From contig JACZKP010000213.1 in the NCBI GenBank assembly GCA_014860005.1, positions 1-46,060 of the forward strand: a stretch of 46,060 bases of DNA, given 5' to 3'. Origin of the DNA: Verrucomicrobiota bacterium. Its GTDB lineage: Bacteria; Verrucomicrobiota; Verrucomicrobiae; Limisphaerales; UBA11358. Under the pieces are notes generated by a model that saw only the letters and a list, made by a program, of their open reading frames with translations, ran no database searches and was not told the origin of the DNA. Of the stretch, positions 27,280-35,130 are shown piece by piece; positions within the stretch are counted from its first letter, which is position 1, and the number at the start of each line of letters is the position of its first letter. Both the position numbers and the translations under genes were made by a program.

Positions 27280-27630
27280 GGTGGCCAAGCTTCAGGGAAA
27301 GCGGAGGGAAGTTCAAGCAGATGCGTGCTGGCCGGAATTGCAGCGAGCAAGCCGGGGCAGCAAACGCGCCTCCCCTTTCTCCAGCGACGCAGTGCTTCCG
27401 CCATCGCGAATGCTGTCGTAATGCCTTAGTGGAATCGGGCGGAGCGCCGACTTGTAGTCGGCTTCGGGCAAGCGGACGCGAAAAAGCCGACTGCAAGTCG
27501 GCGCTCCGCCGGGGTTGAGTGAGGCTTTACATGCCGTCAGGAATGGCTTTTGACTTTTCGCCCTCGTGTGATAAAAACGTCTTTGATTAAAACCGTCCCG
27601 GACACCCATTTCGAACTTTTCTGGAGACGA
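27280..27630. other. Divergent intergenic region with a nested hairpin
   Basis: About 350 nt between the GrpE-like gene (minus) and the pilin-like operon (plus). No gene is recognised. It contains the long inverted repeat listed next; promoters for both sides presumably flank it. Confidence 0.6.
27438..27510. repeat. Nested 27-bp inverted repeat
   Basis: Arms at 27438-27464 and 27484-27510 are reverse complements at 26 of 27 positions, with a 19-nt loop. Each arm starts GGCGGAGCGCC and contains its own smaller hairpin, GCCGACTTGTAGTCGGC, so a cruciform or two small hairpins could form. Confidence 0.9.
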
Positions 27631-28122
27631 ATGAACGTGAACACGCCCAAGGCCAGCCGCCGCGCTGAAGCCGCCCACAGCCTGCCGGAAGCCATCATCG
27701 CGGTGCTGGTGATCGGCGTCATGTTGATTTCGCTCTACGCGGGTTTCTCCTCGGGATTCTCGATCGTGCAATCGTCGCGCGAAGAACTTCGCGCCACGCA
27801 GATCCTTCAGCAACGCCTGGAAACCATCCGGCTCTACCAATGGAGCCAGTTGCTGGACACGAACAATTACCTGGCGCCGACATTTGTTGAGTATCTCACA
27901 CCAGCCGGGCAGACGAACCCGGCGAACGGGGTCGTTTATTACGGGAGCATCACGCTCCGCCCGCCGCCGGATTTGCCGGCGGCTTATCGCAACCATCTGC
28001 GGGAAGTGACGGTGAAGGTGTACTGGACCAATCAAAGCGGCAGCACGGAAATTCTGCGCAGCCGCCAGGTGCAGACCCACGTGGCGCGGTACGGCATGCA
28101 GAATTACCTCCTGGGAAAATGA
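27631..28122 (+). CDS. Pilin-like protein (PilV/GspI-like)
   Basis: A type IV pilin or pseudopilin of 163 residues. The N-terminus has a short basic leader and then AHSLPEAIIAVLVIGVMLISL: a hydrophobic helix with Glu at +5 if cleaved after Ala15. The -1 residue is Ala, not the usual Gly, so processing by the prepilin peptidase may be inefficient or absent. GGAGA precedes the ATG at 27631. The rest, including VTVKVYWTNQSGSTEILRSRQVQTHV, resembles PilV/GspI minor pilins. Its stop overlaps the next gene by ATGA (28119-28122), giving a coupled three-gene operon. Confidence 0.8.
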   Translation: MNVNTPKASRRAEAAHSLPEAIIAVLVIGVMLISLYAGFSSGFSIVQSSREELRATQILQQRLETIRLYQWSQLLDTNNYLAPTFVEYLTPAGQTNPANGVVYYGSITLRPPPDLPAAYRNHLREVTVKVYWTNQSGSTEILRSRQVQTHVARYGMQNYLLGK

Positions 28123-28709
28123 AGCTGCGCCCTGACTTTCCAAACGCCAACCCGTGCGCCGTTCGCGACCGGCGCGGCGTCCGCGGATTGTCGCTCACGG
28201 AATTGATCGTGGCGACCGGCATGGGCATGGTGGTGCTGATGATCCTCGGCGTGTTGAGTGTTCATGCCTTGCGCAGCTTCGTGGCGATGGGCAATTACGC
28301 CAGCCTGGATGCCCGCAACCGCCTCGCGCTCGACAAAATGTCCCGGGACATTCGGCAGGCGACGGAGGTGACAATTTTCGAGCCCGACGGCCCGGTCCGG
28401 CGACTCAAGCTGACGAACGCCTTAACGGGCGGCACTTTGGAGTACACCTGGTACGCGGAGGATCGCATGCTGTACTGCGACACGGATGGGCAGCCCGCCG
28501 TTTATCTGACGGAGTGTGACGATTGGAGCATTGCCATGTACCGGCGCAATCCGCAGCCGAACGCCACCAACTTGTTCTTCGCCACCACGGAGAAGCGCCT
28601 CTGCAAAATGGTGGAGATGAACTGGACGTGCTCGCGCACTCTCCTGGGCAAGAAGTATCAAACCGAGAGCGTGCAATCAGCCCGCATGGTCCTGCGGAAC
28701 AAACAATGA
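28119..28709 (+). CDS. Pilin-like protein (PilW/GspJ-like)
   Basis: A protein of 196 residues with a canonical prepilin signal: GVRG/LSLTELIVATGMGMVVLMIL, with Gly23 at -1 and Glu at +5. LDKMSRDIRQATEV follows; this motif after the helix is characteristic of PilW/GspJ minor pilins. It is the second gene of the coupled trio, overlapping both neighbours by ATGA. The role is assembly or tip of a type IV pilus or type II-like pseudopilus. No secretion ATPase or secretin is in this window, so the machinery must lie elsewhere. Confidence 0.82.
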   Translation: MKLRPDFPNANPCAVRDRRGVRGLSLTELIVATGMGMVVLMILGVLSVHALRSFVAMGNYASLDARNRLALDKMSRDIRQATEVTIFEPDGPVRRLKLTNALTGGTLEYTWYAEDRMLYCDTDGQPAVYLTECDDWSIAMYRRNPQPNATNLFFATTEKRLCKMVEMNWTCSRTLLGKKYQTESVQSARMVLRNKQ

Positions 28710-29959
28710 ATCCTTCTGGACAGATACCGCGATCGCCTCTACGCCAGATTGGCGGCAGCGTGCTGGTGATCACGCTGTTCATCGCCCTCCTGCTGGGCAT
28801 GGTGCTCACGAGTTATCTGCTGCTCATCCGGGCGCAAAACGTTTCGGTCGCACGGTCACAAGCCTGGCACACCGCCCTGACGGCCGCCGAAGCCGGCGTG
28901 GAAGAAGCCCTGGCTCAACTTAATGTCGCGCCTCTGACCACCAATCTCAGCTTTGACCTCGCCTGGCGCTCTGAAAGTGGTGGCTATGTCCTCGACCAGC
29001 CGCGCAACCTGAACGTCGGCCCAAACCTGGCCGGGAACTCCTACGCAGTGCGCCTCGCCTCCGCCGTGCCCCCCACGGCTTCAGCGATCATCTACGCCAC
29101 AGGTTATGCCAACGTGCCGGCGATCTCCGCCACGCTCACCCGCACCCTGGAAGTCGTCACCACGAATGCACCGTTGTTCACCGTGGGCGCGGTCGTCCGG
29201 GACGGCCTCAACTTGAACGGGTACAACTTCATGGCGGACAGTTACGACTCGGATAGCTGGCCTTACAAATACGACCCGAACAATCGAAAGCAAAACGGGG
29301 ATGTCGCCAGCACTTTGGGAATTCTCAATGCCGCCAGCGTGGACATCTTGGGCCGGCTGTTCCTGGGCGCGACTGCCACCAACAACCCTGCGCCAGAATT
29401 CGACGTACTGAGCGACTTCAATGCAGACTTCCCCGAGGTGACAACGCCGGCTTTGCCAGGGAATGTCAATCCGCCGGATTCCAGGTACGGATACGATTAC
29501 TATCTGGACAGGTCGCAGCATCGGGCCACCAGCCTCAACGGTTCTGTCAGGGTTAAAGACAACGTCAATACCGTGCTTTATGTCACGGGCGACGTGAACA
29601 TCACCAACCTGCGGATTGGCGACAATGCGAGCCTGAAACTCTATGTGAGCGGTGGCAGCACCAGCCTCGGGCCTATGTTCGTGGCCGCGTCAGCTTCGGC
29701 TTTTCAGTATTACGGCCTGCCGGGCAACACGAACATCGCGCTGGCAGGAACTACCAACTTCATCGGCACGATCTACGCCCCCAACGCGCGCCTGACCGCG
29801 GTCGGCGGCACGAGTGCCCTGGATTTTCAGGGTGCGCTCGTCGTCAAATCCGCGGATCTGTTCAAGCATTTCCGGCTGCACTACGACGAGAACCTGCAAC
29901 GCGCGCCGGTGAGAGGACCGCTGCGGGGATTCATCGTGACCAGTTGGCGGGAATTATGA
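28706..29959 (+). CDS. PilX-like membrane protein with extended C-terminal domain
   Basis: A protein of 417 residues. The N-terminal GGSVLVITLFIALLLGMVLTSYLLL is a PilX/GspK-like hydrophobic helix, followed by RSQAWHTALTAAEAGVEEALAQLN, the AAE.G..EA.A..N motif of PilX-type proteins. The remaining 340 or so residues are beta-rich and Asn/Thr/Gly-rich without a recognised domain (NITNLRIGDNASLKLYVSGG). Some resemble the polymer-forming or DUF7305-like pilus-associated domain. The start overlaps the previous stop by ATGA (28706-28709). It is probably a minor pilin/tip component. Confidence 0.78.
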   Translation: MNPSGQIPRSPLRQIGGSVLVITLFIALLLGMVLTSYLLLIRAQNVSVARSQAWHTALTAAEAGVEEALAQLNVAPLTTNLSFDLAWRSESGGYVLDQPRNLNVGPNLAGNSYAVRLASAVPPTASAIIYATGYANVPAISATLTRTLEVVTTNAPLFTVGAVVRDGLNLNGYNFMADSYDSDSWPYKYDPNNRKQNGDVASTLGILNAASVDILGRLFLGATATNNPAPEFDVLSDFNADFPEVTTPALPGNVNPPDSRYGYDYYLDRSQHRATSLNGSVRVKDNVNTVLYVTGDVNITNLRIGDNASLKLYVSGGSTSLGPMFVAASASAFQYYGLPGNTNIALAGTTNFIGTIYAPNARLTAVGGTSALDFQGALVVKSADLFKHFRLHYDENLQRAPVRGPLRGFIVTSWREL

Positions 29960-30144
29960 GCATCGAGCGCCACAGTTCGTTTGGAGTCCCTCCATTATCC
30001 GGTTGAATGGGCCACTTGTGCGACTGGTGCTCGCCACGAACAAATTGAACTCGCCAATTCCGTCCGAGGGTGAAATCTTAAATCAACATGCAGCGTTTCC
30101 ATTCTTGCTCCGACGCGATGGCCCGTTAAACCGAATCGCCCGCG

Positions 30145-30864
30145 ATGCCCATGCAAATCTACCTCACCAAACCCGGTGGCCAGAAAGAAGGCCCGTACAC
30201 CCTGGAACAAATCAACCGCGATCTCGCGGCCGGGAAATTCCACGACACTGACTTCTGGGCTTGGCACGAAGGCCTTGCGGAATGGACCCCGCTCTATTCC
30301 CTGCCGGGAGTGTCAACGGAAGCCGCAACCGCAGCGGCGGCAAACCCGAACCTAATCCATGCAGAGACGGTTATTGCCGAGTCAGCACCACTGGCGCAAC
30401 CGACTGAGGCGGCTGAACCTGAGTCTTTGGCGAAAGAGTCCCCGGATGCGGCGGCAACCAAACCCGAAGCCGCGCCGCTGGCAATCCACGAGCCTCCCTC
30501 CATGTTTTCGGGCAGACCCTTTTCGGCGCTGGAACAGATTTTTGTGCTTACGACCGGCGAGGGACCGGCCGCCTTCAAGTCCGAGGTCACCAATGGGATG
30601 TTGCAGGAAGCCGCCGGCGAGTCCCTGGCGGAGATTCGTGCGAAGGTGCCCGTGGATGTAATTGGCCGCGCAAACGCTGCGGCGATCGAGTCCATTCGCA
30701 GCGGCACCATGCCGGATTCGGTCTGGCGAGCGCTGTCGGCCATCAAGCCCGAGGTTGTTCAACAGGCGCAGGCGGGTGCGTATCATCTTTGCATCCGGAC
30801 GTTCCCGCTGGAGTCCCAGGACTTGGTTGCCGTGTTTCTCCTCTACAACAAACAGAAGCTCTGA
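30145..30864 (+). CDS. GYF_2-domain protein
   Basis: A protein of 239 residues without signal or membrane segment. Residues 3-52 match the bacterial GYF_2 (DUF4339) domain: MQIYLTKPGGQKEGPYTLEQ, GKFHDTDFWAWHEGLAEWTP. This is usually a peptide-binding module. An Ala/Pro-rich linker (about 55-120) leads to a folded C-terminal part (FSALEQIFVLTTGEGPAAFK to VAVFLLYNKQKL) without recognised family. An alternative start is ATG 30151. It converges on the FGE-like gene and has its own 185-nt upstream gap. Confidence 0.72.
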   Translation: MPMQIYLTKPGGQKEGPYTLEQINRDLAAGKFHDTDFWAWHEGLAEWTPLYSLPGVSTEAATAAAANPNLIHAETVIAESAPLAQPTEAAEPESLAKESPDAAATKPEAAPLAIHEPPSMFSGRPFSALEQIFVLTTGEGPAAFKSEVTNGMLQEAAGESLAEIRAKVPVDVIGRANAAAIESIRSGTMPDSVWRALSAIKPEVVQQAQAGAYHLCIRTFPLESQDLVAVFLLYNKQKL

Positions 30865-30943
30865 TTCCCAGGCACCATTGCAGGGCAACCGGCTGCTGCC
30901 GGATGCGCCGGCCCATCAAACGGGGACATCAAGCGTCGAGCCA

Positions 30944-32116
30944 TCAGGGCGCGACCGGCGCGGGACCGTCTTTCACACACCGGAATCCCGTATGTTGCAT
31001 ACCCGTGTCTGGTGAATTCTTCATGCGATAAGCCGGACGGTAACCGGTGGACCACACTTCGTTGCACAGAAAAGATCCGCCGCGTTGCACGCGCTTCATC
31101 ACGCCAGGTTCATTGGGATCAAAGCTCGTGTCCGGACCCGGCGGATGCTTCGCCGGACTGTGCGCGTAGTAATCCGGCAAATACCAGTCTGCGCACCATT
31201 CCCAGACATTCCCCGCCAGATCATGAACTCCGTAGGCGTTCGGCGGATACGATGCCACGGGCGCAGTGCCGCGATAGCCGTCGTCCAGTGTGTTCTTGAG
31301 CGGGAAATCGCCCTGCCATAAGTTCGCCAGCCACTTGCCGCCGGGCGTCAACTCGTCGCCCCATGCGTAGCGTTTGCGATCCAAGCCGCCGCGCGCGGCA
31401 AATTCCCACTCCGCCTCGGTGGGCAGCCGCTTGCCCGCCCATTGGCAGTAGGCCACCGCATCCTCCCACGCGATGTGGATCACGGGATGTTTCTCGCGTC
31501 CGCGAATGTCCGAACCCGGCCCCTCGGGCTGACGCCAGTTTGCGCCCGGCACATAGCGCCACCAGATAAAATGATTCTCCAACGGAAACGCCTTGAGCGG
31601 CGCCATGCCGGCCTCTGCCAGCTCGCGATTGATGTCCTCGAGCGTTGGCGGCGAAAAGACAATTGAGCCCGGCACAAGATTCTCTTCCGGCACGCCGGGA
31701 AAATCCCTGGGGTCCGGTTTGCGTTCCGCCACGGTGACATAACGTGTGGCGCGGACGAATCTCTCGAACTGCTCGTTCGTCAGTTCGGTTTTGTCCATCC
31801 AGAAACCGGTCACGGTCACCTGATGCACGGGCTTCTCGTCCACCTGTCCATCTTCCGCGCCCATCCAGAACGTGCCACCGGGAATCCACACCATGTCAGT
31901 GGTCCACGCCCCCAATGAAGCTGCGCTGGAGGGCGTGGGCGTGGGCGCGACAGATGACCCCGGGGGAACAAAGTCATATTGGCGTTGCTCCCGGATCCGG
32001 CGCGTTTCCGCAGTGAGCCAGAGCACGGCCAACAGGACCCCCAGCACCACGGCCGCGAGCAGCAACCACGGCCAACGGTAACGCGCGGCGGGCGGCGGAG
32101 TTTCTTGCTTCATCAT
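30944..32116 (-). CDS. Membrane-anchored FGE/SUMF1-family protein
   Basis: A protein of 390 residues with an N-terminal membrane anchor (about 15-35, WPWLLLAAVVLGVLLAVLWL) and a formylglycine-generating-enzyme (FGE-sulfatase) domain from about 75. Family motifs: MVWIPGGTFWMGAEDG, PVHQVTVTGFWMDKTELTNEQ, HPVIHIAWEDAVAYCQWAGK, LPTEAEWEFAARGG, GVHDLAGNVWEWCADWY, RVQRGGSFLCNE and TGFRC. True FGE uses two cysteines five residues apart; here Cys351 is kept but the second position is Ser356. It is therefore probably not a standard sulfatase-maturing oxidase and may be a related binding or modifying protein. It follows the M50 protease gene by 96 nt on the same strand. Confidence 0.88.
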   Translation of the reverse strand: MMKQETPPPAARYRWPWLLLAAVVLGVLLAVLWLTAETRRIREQRQYDFVPPGSSVAPTPTPSSAASLGAWTTDMVWIPGGTFWMGAEDGQVDEKPVHQVTVTGFWMDKTELTNEQFERFVRATRYVTVAERKPDPRDFPGVPEENLVPGSIVFSPPTLEDINRELAEAGMAPLKAFPLENHFIWWRYVPGANWRQPEGPGSDIRGREKHPVIHIAWEDAVAYCQWAGKRLPTEAEWEFAARGGLDRKRYAWGDELTPGGKWLANLWQGDFPLKNTLDDGYRGTAPVASYPPNAYGVHDLAGNVWEWCADWYLPDYYAHSPAKHPPGPDTSFDPNEPGVMKRVQRGGSFLCNEVWSTGYRPAYRMKNSPDTGMQHTGFRCVKDGPAPVAP

Positions 32117-32212
32117 CTGCGCGAATTATTCCCGCACCGCGGAGAAAAGCACAACGGGGAATTCCAAGCGGCGCGTCTTTGTCGTCCGAAATCCTGCTGC
32201 GCTTTCCAGGAC

Positions 32213-32881
32213 TCAGAATCCGCCTTGTTCCCAGAAACGGAAATTTCGCCAGCCGACGATTCCGAGGTGCGGATGCACGCCCAGCCAACTGCTGATCTGA
32301 AAAATGGTGCTCCAGAACGCCCGGTTAACCGGCTCGATCAACCACAAGGCCGCCACCACGATGAGCAGGCCGTAGTTCGACATCCCGTAGAGTCGTTCCC
32401 GCAAGTCAGCGGGCAGCCACGGCGCCAGGGCTTGAAATCCATCCAGCGGTGGCACGGGCAGCAGATTCAGGATGAGCGCGCTGACTTGAAGTTGCAGCAG
32501 GAAGCCAAGTGAAACAGCCGACAGACTCTCGGGATCGTTCCGCAGCCAGCCAAGCTTGAAGCCGAGACTGATCAGAATCACGAATCCCAGATTCATCGCG
32601 GGGCCGGCCAGTGAAACCCACGTATCCCAGGCCCGCGAGCGCAACAAATGGCGTTCGATGTAAACCGCGCCGCCCGGCAGGCCGATGCCGCCGAGCATCA
32701 CGAACACCACGGGCATCACCAGACTGTAAACCGGATGCGTGTAGCGCAGCGGATTGAGTGTGAGATACCCCTTGTCACGCACGGTGTAATCGCCGCCTCG
32801 ATACGCCACCCACGCATGGCCGAACTCATGCAGGCATACGGAGAACACCCACAGCGCCGTGACGATGATAAAGACTTCCAT
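32213..32881 (-). CDS. Site-2 protease-like M50 membrane metalloprotease
   Basis: A polytopic membrane protein of 222 residues. HEFGH (18-22) in the first transmembrane segment supplies two zinc ligands and the catalytic Glu. NLLPVPPLDG (Asp147) supplies the third ligand, as in compact S2P/M50B proteases without PDZ domains. About five hydrophobic segments are seen. The ATG at 32881 is chosen because it places HExxH at the family position; an AGGA sequence lies upstream. It is divergent from the Uma2-family gene. The substrate is unknown; proteolytic release of membrane regulators such as anti-sigma factors is the typical role. Confidence 0.88.
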   Translation of the reverse strand: MEVFIIVTALWVFSVCLHEFGHAWVAYRGGDYTVRDKGYLTLNPLRYTHPVYSLVMPVVFVMLGGIGLPGGAVYIERHLLRSRAWDTWVSLAGPAMNLGFVILISLGFKLGWLRNDPESLSAVSLGFLLQLQVSALILNLLPVPPLDGFQALAPWLPADLRERLYGMSNYGLLIVVAALWLIEPVNRAFWSTIFQISSWLGVHPHLGIVGWRNFRFWEQGGF

Positions 32882-33053
32882 GCGCGGGAATCCTACGCGA
32901 CGTTGGGGCAACGACAATCCAGTTCTTTGGCGACGCCCGCAATCCCCGCACTCCGAAAATGTGCCTGCTCGACGGCGTTCCCGGAGGTGGGCCACGCTGC
33001 TCATGCTGTTTATGCGGCTTGCCAACTCTGTTGCTTTGGAGAAACCTTTGACC

Positions 33054-33617
33054 ATGCAAGCGCCCCGTACATTGGCATCACTCAGCGTGGAGGAATATCT
33101 GGCGGGCGAACTCGACAGCCGGGATCGCCACGAGTACCTCGGCGGCGTGGTGTATGCCATGGCAGGCGCAAGCGAGGACCACAACAGCATCTGCCTGAAT
33201 CTGGCGTTTGCACTCCGGACTCAACTGCGCGGCCAGCCCTGCAAGGTAAATATGGCCGATGTGAAGCTGCGGCTGGCGATTTCCGAGGAGGACGTTTTTT
33301 ATTACCCCGACGTGATGTTCGCGTGTGATTCCCGCGACACCGATCCTTATTTCAAACGATTTCCCAAAGTGCTGATCGAAGTCCTCTCGCCGCAAACGGA
33401 GCAGACGGATCGGCGGGAGAAATTCCTGAGCTACATCCAAATTCCGACGCTGGAGGAATACGTTTTGGTGGCGCAAGATCGGACGGAAGTGACCGTATTT
33501 CGTCGCGCCAACAAATGGCAGCCGCAGATCATGCAGCGACCGGAAGACCTTCTGCGGGTGAATTCACTGACTTTTACCCTGCCGCTGAACCTGGTTTACG
33601 AAGGAGTGAAGCTGTAA
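33054..33617 (+). CDS. Uma2-family (DUF820) putative endonuclease
   Basis: A protein of 187 residues. The ATG at 33054 follows GGAGAAA at about 9 nt. Family motifs: SVEEYLAGE, RHEYLGGVVYAMAGAS, H..I..NLAFALR, YYPDVMFACD and VLIEVLSPQTEQTDRREK, then YVLVAQDRTEVTVFRR. The PD...(E)...K residues in PDVMF, IEVLSP and the downstream K fit a PD-(D/E)xK nuclease fold. The family is abundant in cyanobacteria, planctomycetes and verrucomicrobia with no settled function. The gene stands alone between the M50 gene and tyrS. Confidence 0.85.
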   Translation: MQAPRTLASLSVEEYLAGELDSRDRHEYLGGVVYAMAGASEDHNSICLNLAFALRTQLRGQPCKVNMADVKLRLAISEEDVFYYPDVMFACDSRDTDPYFKRFPKVLIEVLSPQTEQTDRREKFLSYIQIPTLEEYVLVAQDRTEVTVFRRANKWQPQIMQRPEDLLRVNSLTFTLPLNLVYEGVKL

Positions 33618-33659
33618 CCCAAGACTGCTCCCAAAGAATCGTAATAGCCAGCGACCAGA

Positions 33660-34937
33660 TCAGTGCGCCGTCACCACCACGTAATTCTTCTTCCCCTTCC
33701 GCAGCAGTACGTGTTTGCCAAAAAGCAGGTCAGTGGCCGTCACCGCGCGCGTTGCGCTGGCTTCGCGGACGTTGTTCACGTTGATGCCGCCGCCTTCGAT
33801 GTCTTTTCGCGCCTGGCCTTTGGACGGGCACAGCCCCGCGTGAACGAGCAATTCCACCAACGGCGTGCCGATGCCATCCAATCTGGATTTCTCGATTTCC
33901 TTCGTGGGCACTTCCCCAACAATTTCATTGAAGGTGCTCTCGGAGATGCCATCAAGCTTGCCGCCGAAAAGTATTTCGCTGGCACGCATGGCTTCCTGCG
34001 TGGCGTTTTCGCCGTGAATCAAGTCCGTAACTGATTTCGCCAGGGCTTTGTGCGCTTCACGCGCCCCGGGATTCGCGGTGTGTTTTGCTTCAAGCTCCAT
34101 GATTTCTTCGCGGGAAAAGAAGGTGAAGAACTTGAGGTAGCGAACGACATCGCGGTCGTCGGTGTTGATCCAGAACTGGTAAAAGCGATAGACGCTCGTG
34201 CGCTTGGGATCGAGCCAGATGGCGCCCGCCGCCGTCTTGCCAAACTTCGAGCCATCCGTGTTCGTGATGAGCGGGAGCGTAAGCCCATAAACCGTCCGGC
34301 TCAGTTTCTTGCGCGTGAGTTCAATGCCGGCCGTGATGTTGCCCCATTGATCGCTGCCGCCGATCTGGAGTTCGCAATCGTGGTCGCGGCACAGCACGTA
34401 ATAATCAAACGCCTGAAGGAGCATGTAACTGAATTCGGTGTAGCTGATGCCGACCTCGCGATCCTCCATGCGCGCGCGGACGCTTTCCTTGGCGACCATC
34501 TGATTGACGGAAAAATGCTTGCCGATGTCGCGCAGAAAATCGAGAAACGAAACGCCCGCGGTCCAGGACATGTTGTCGAGCAGGCGGGCGGGATTTTGTT
34601 TCGTGTCGAAGTCGAGCAGCTTTGCCAACTGCACTTTCACGCTGGCGATGTTGTGGTCCAGCACCTCCATGGTGAGCAACTGGCGTTCGGCGGTTTTGCC
34701 GCTCGGATCGCCGATGGAACCGGTCGCCCCGCCGGCAAGGGCGATGGGATGATGACCCAATAATTGAAACCGCCGCAGTCCCAGCAGCGGCACAAGATTG
34801 CCAACGTGCAGGCTCTCGGCGGTGGGATCGAAGCCGCAGTAAAGAGTGATCGGGCTGGCGGTGCGTCTGGTCAGTTCCACCCGATCCGTGCAATCGGCCA
34901 ACAAGCCGTGCCAGTCCATTTCTTCCACAATGTTCAC
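33660..34937 (-). CDS. tyrS: Tyrosyl-tRNA synthetase
   Basis: A class I aminoacyl-tRNA synthetase charging tRNA-Tyr, 425 residues. The GTG at 34937 gives MNIVEEMDWHGLLADCTD, which matches the usual TyrS N-terminus; an ATG at 34979 would add 14 atypical residues. The HIGH-type motif is HVGN (44-47) and the KMSKS-type is KFGKT (231-235). Tyr-binding stretches YCGFDPTAESLHVG and QIGGSDQWGN are present. The C-terminal S4 RNA-binding domain is seen from about 355 (LVELLVHAGLCPSKGQARK, GGINVNN). It is read in the same direction as the upstream helicase gene with a 193-nt gap that could hold a leader, but no T-box was recognised. Confidence 0.96.
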   Translation of the reverse strand: MNIVEEMDWHGLLADCTDRVELTRRTASPITLYCGFDPTAESLHVGNLVPLLGLRRFQLLGHHPIALAGGATGSIGDPSGKTAERQLLTMEVLDHNIASVKVQLAKLLDFDTKQNPARLLDNMSWTAGVSFLDFLRDIGKHFSVNQMVAKESVRARMEDREVGISYTEFSYMLLQAFDYYVLCRDHDCELQIGGSDQWGNITAGIELTRKKLSRTVYGLTLPLITNTDGSKFGKTAAGAIWLDPKRTSVYRFYQFWINTDDRDVVRYLKFFTFFSREEIMELEAKHTANPGAREAHKALAKSVTDLIHGENATQEAMRASEILFGGKLDGISESTFNEIVGEVPTKEIEKSRLDGIGTPLVELLVHAGLCPSKGQARKDIEGGGINVNNVREASATRAVTATDLLFGKHVLLRKGKKNYVVVTAH

Positions 34938-35130
34938 GGGGGCAAGGTAAATAGCCGGGGGGCGATAGCCAATAGCCAAGTGAACTTGGGGACACGGCCA
35001 AAGAGTTCTGACACGATGTTTGCCTCAGCTTTTCCGATGGGCTTTCCCCGCTTGTTTGAAGTCCGCGGCAGCGAGTCGCTACTCCGTCGGGCGCAGCGAT
35101 GGAATCAATCGCACTGCAAGAACGTTGGGT

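Noticed and set aside
26515..27429. Plus-strand frame of 304 codons
   Set aside because: Antisense of the GrpE-like gene, whose helices and wing motif are convincing.
34980..35130. Possible T-box leader of tyrS
   Set aside because: The gap upstream of tyrS shows no T-box sequence or specifier loop that could be recognised by eye.
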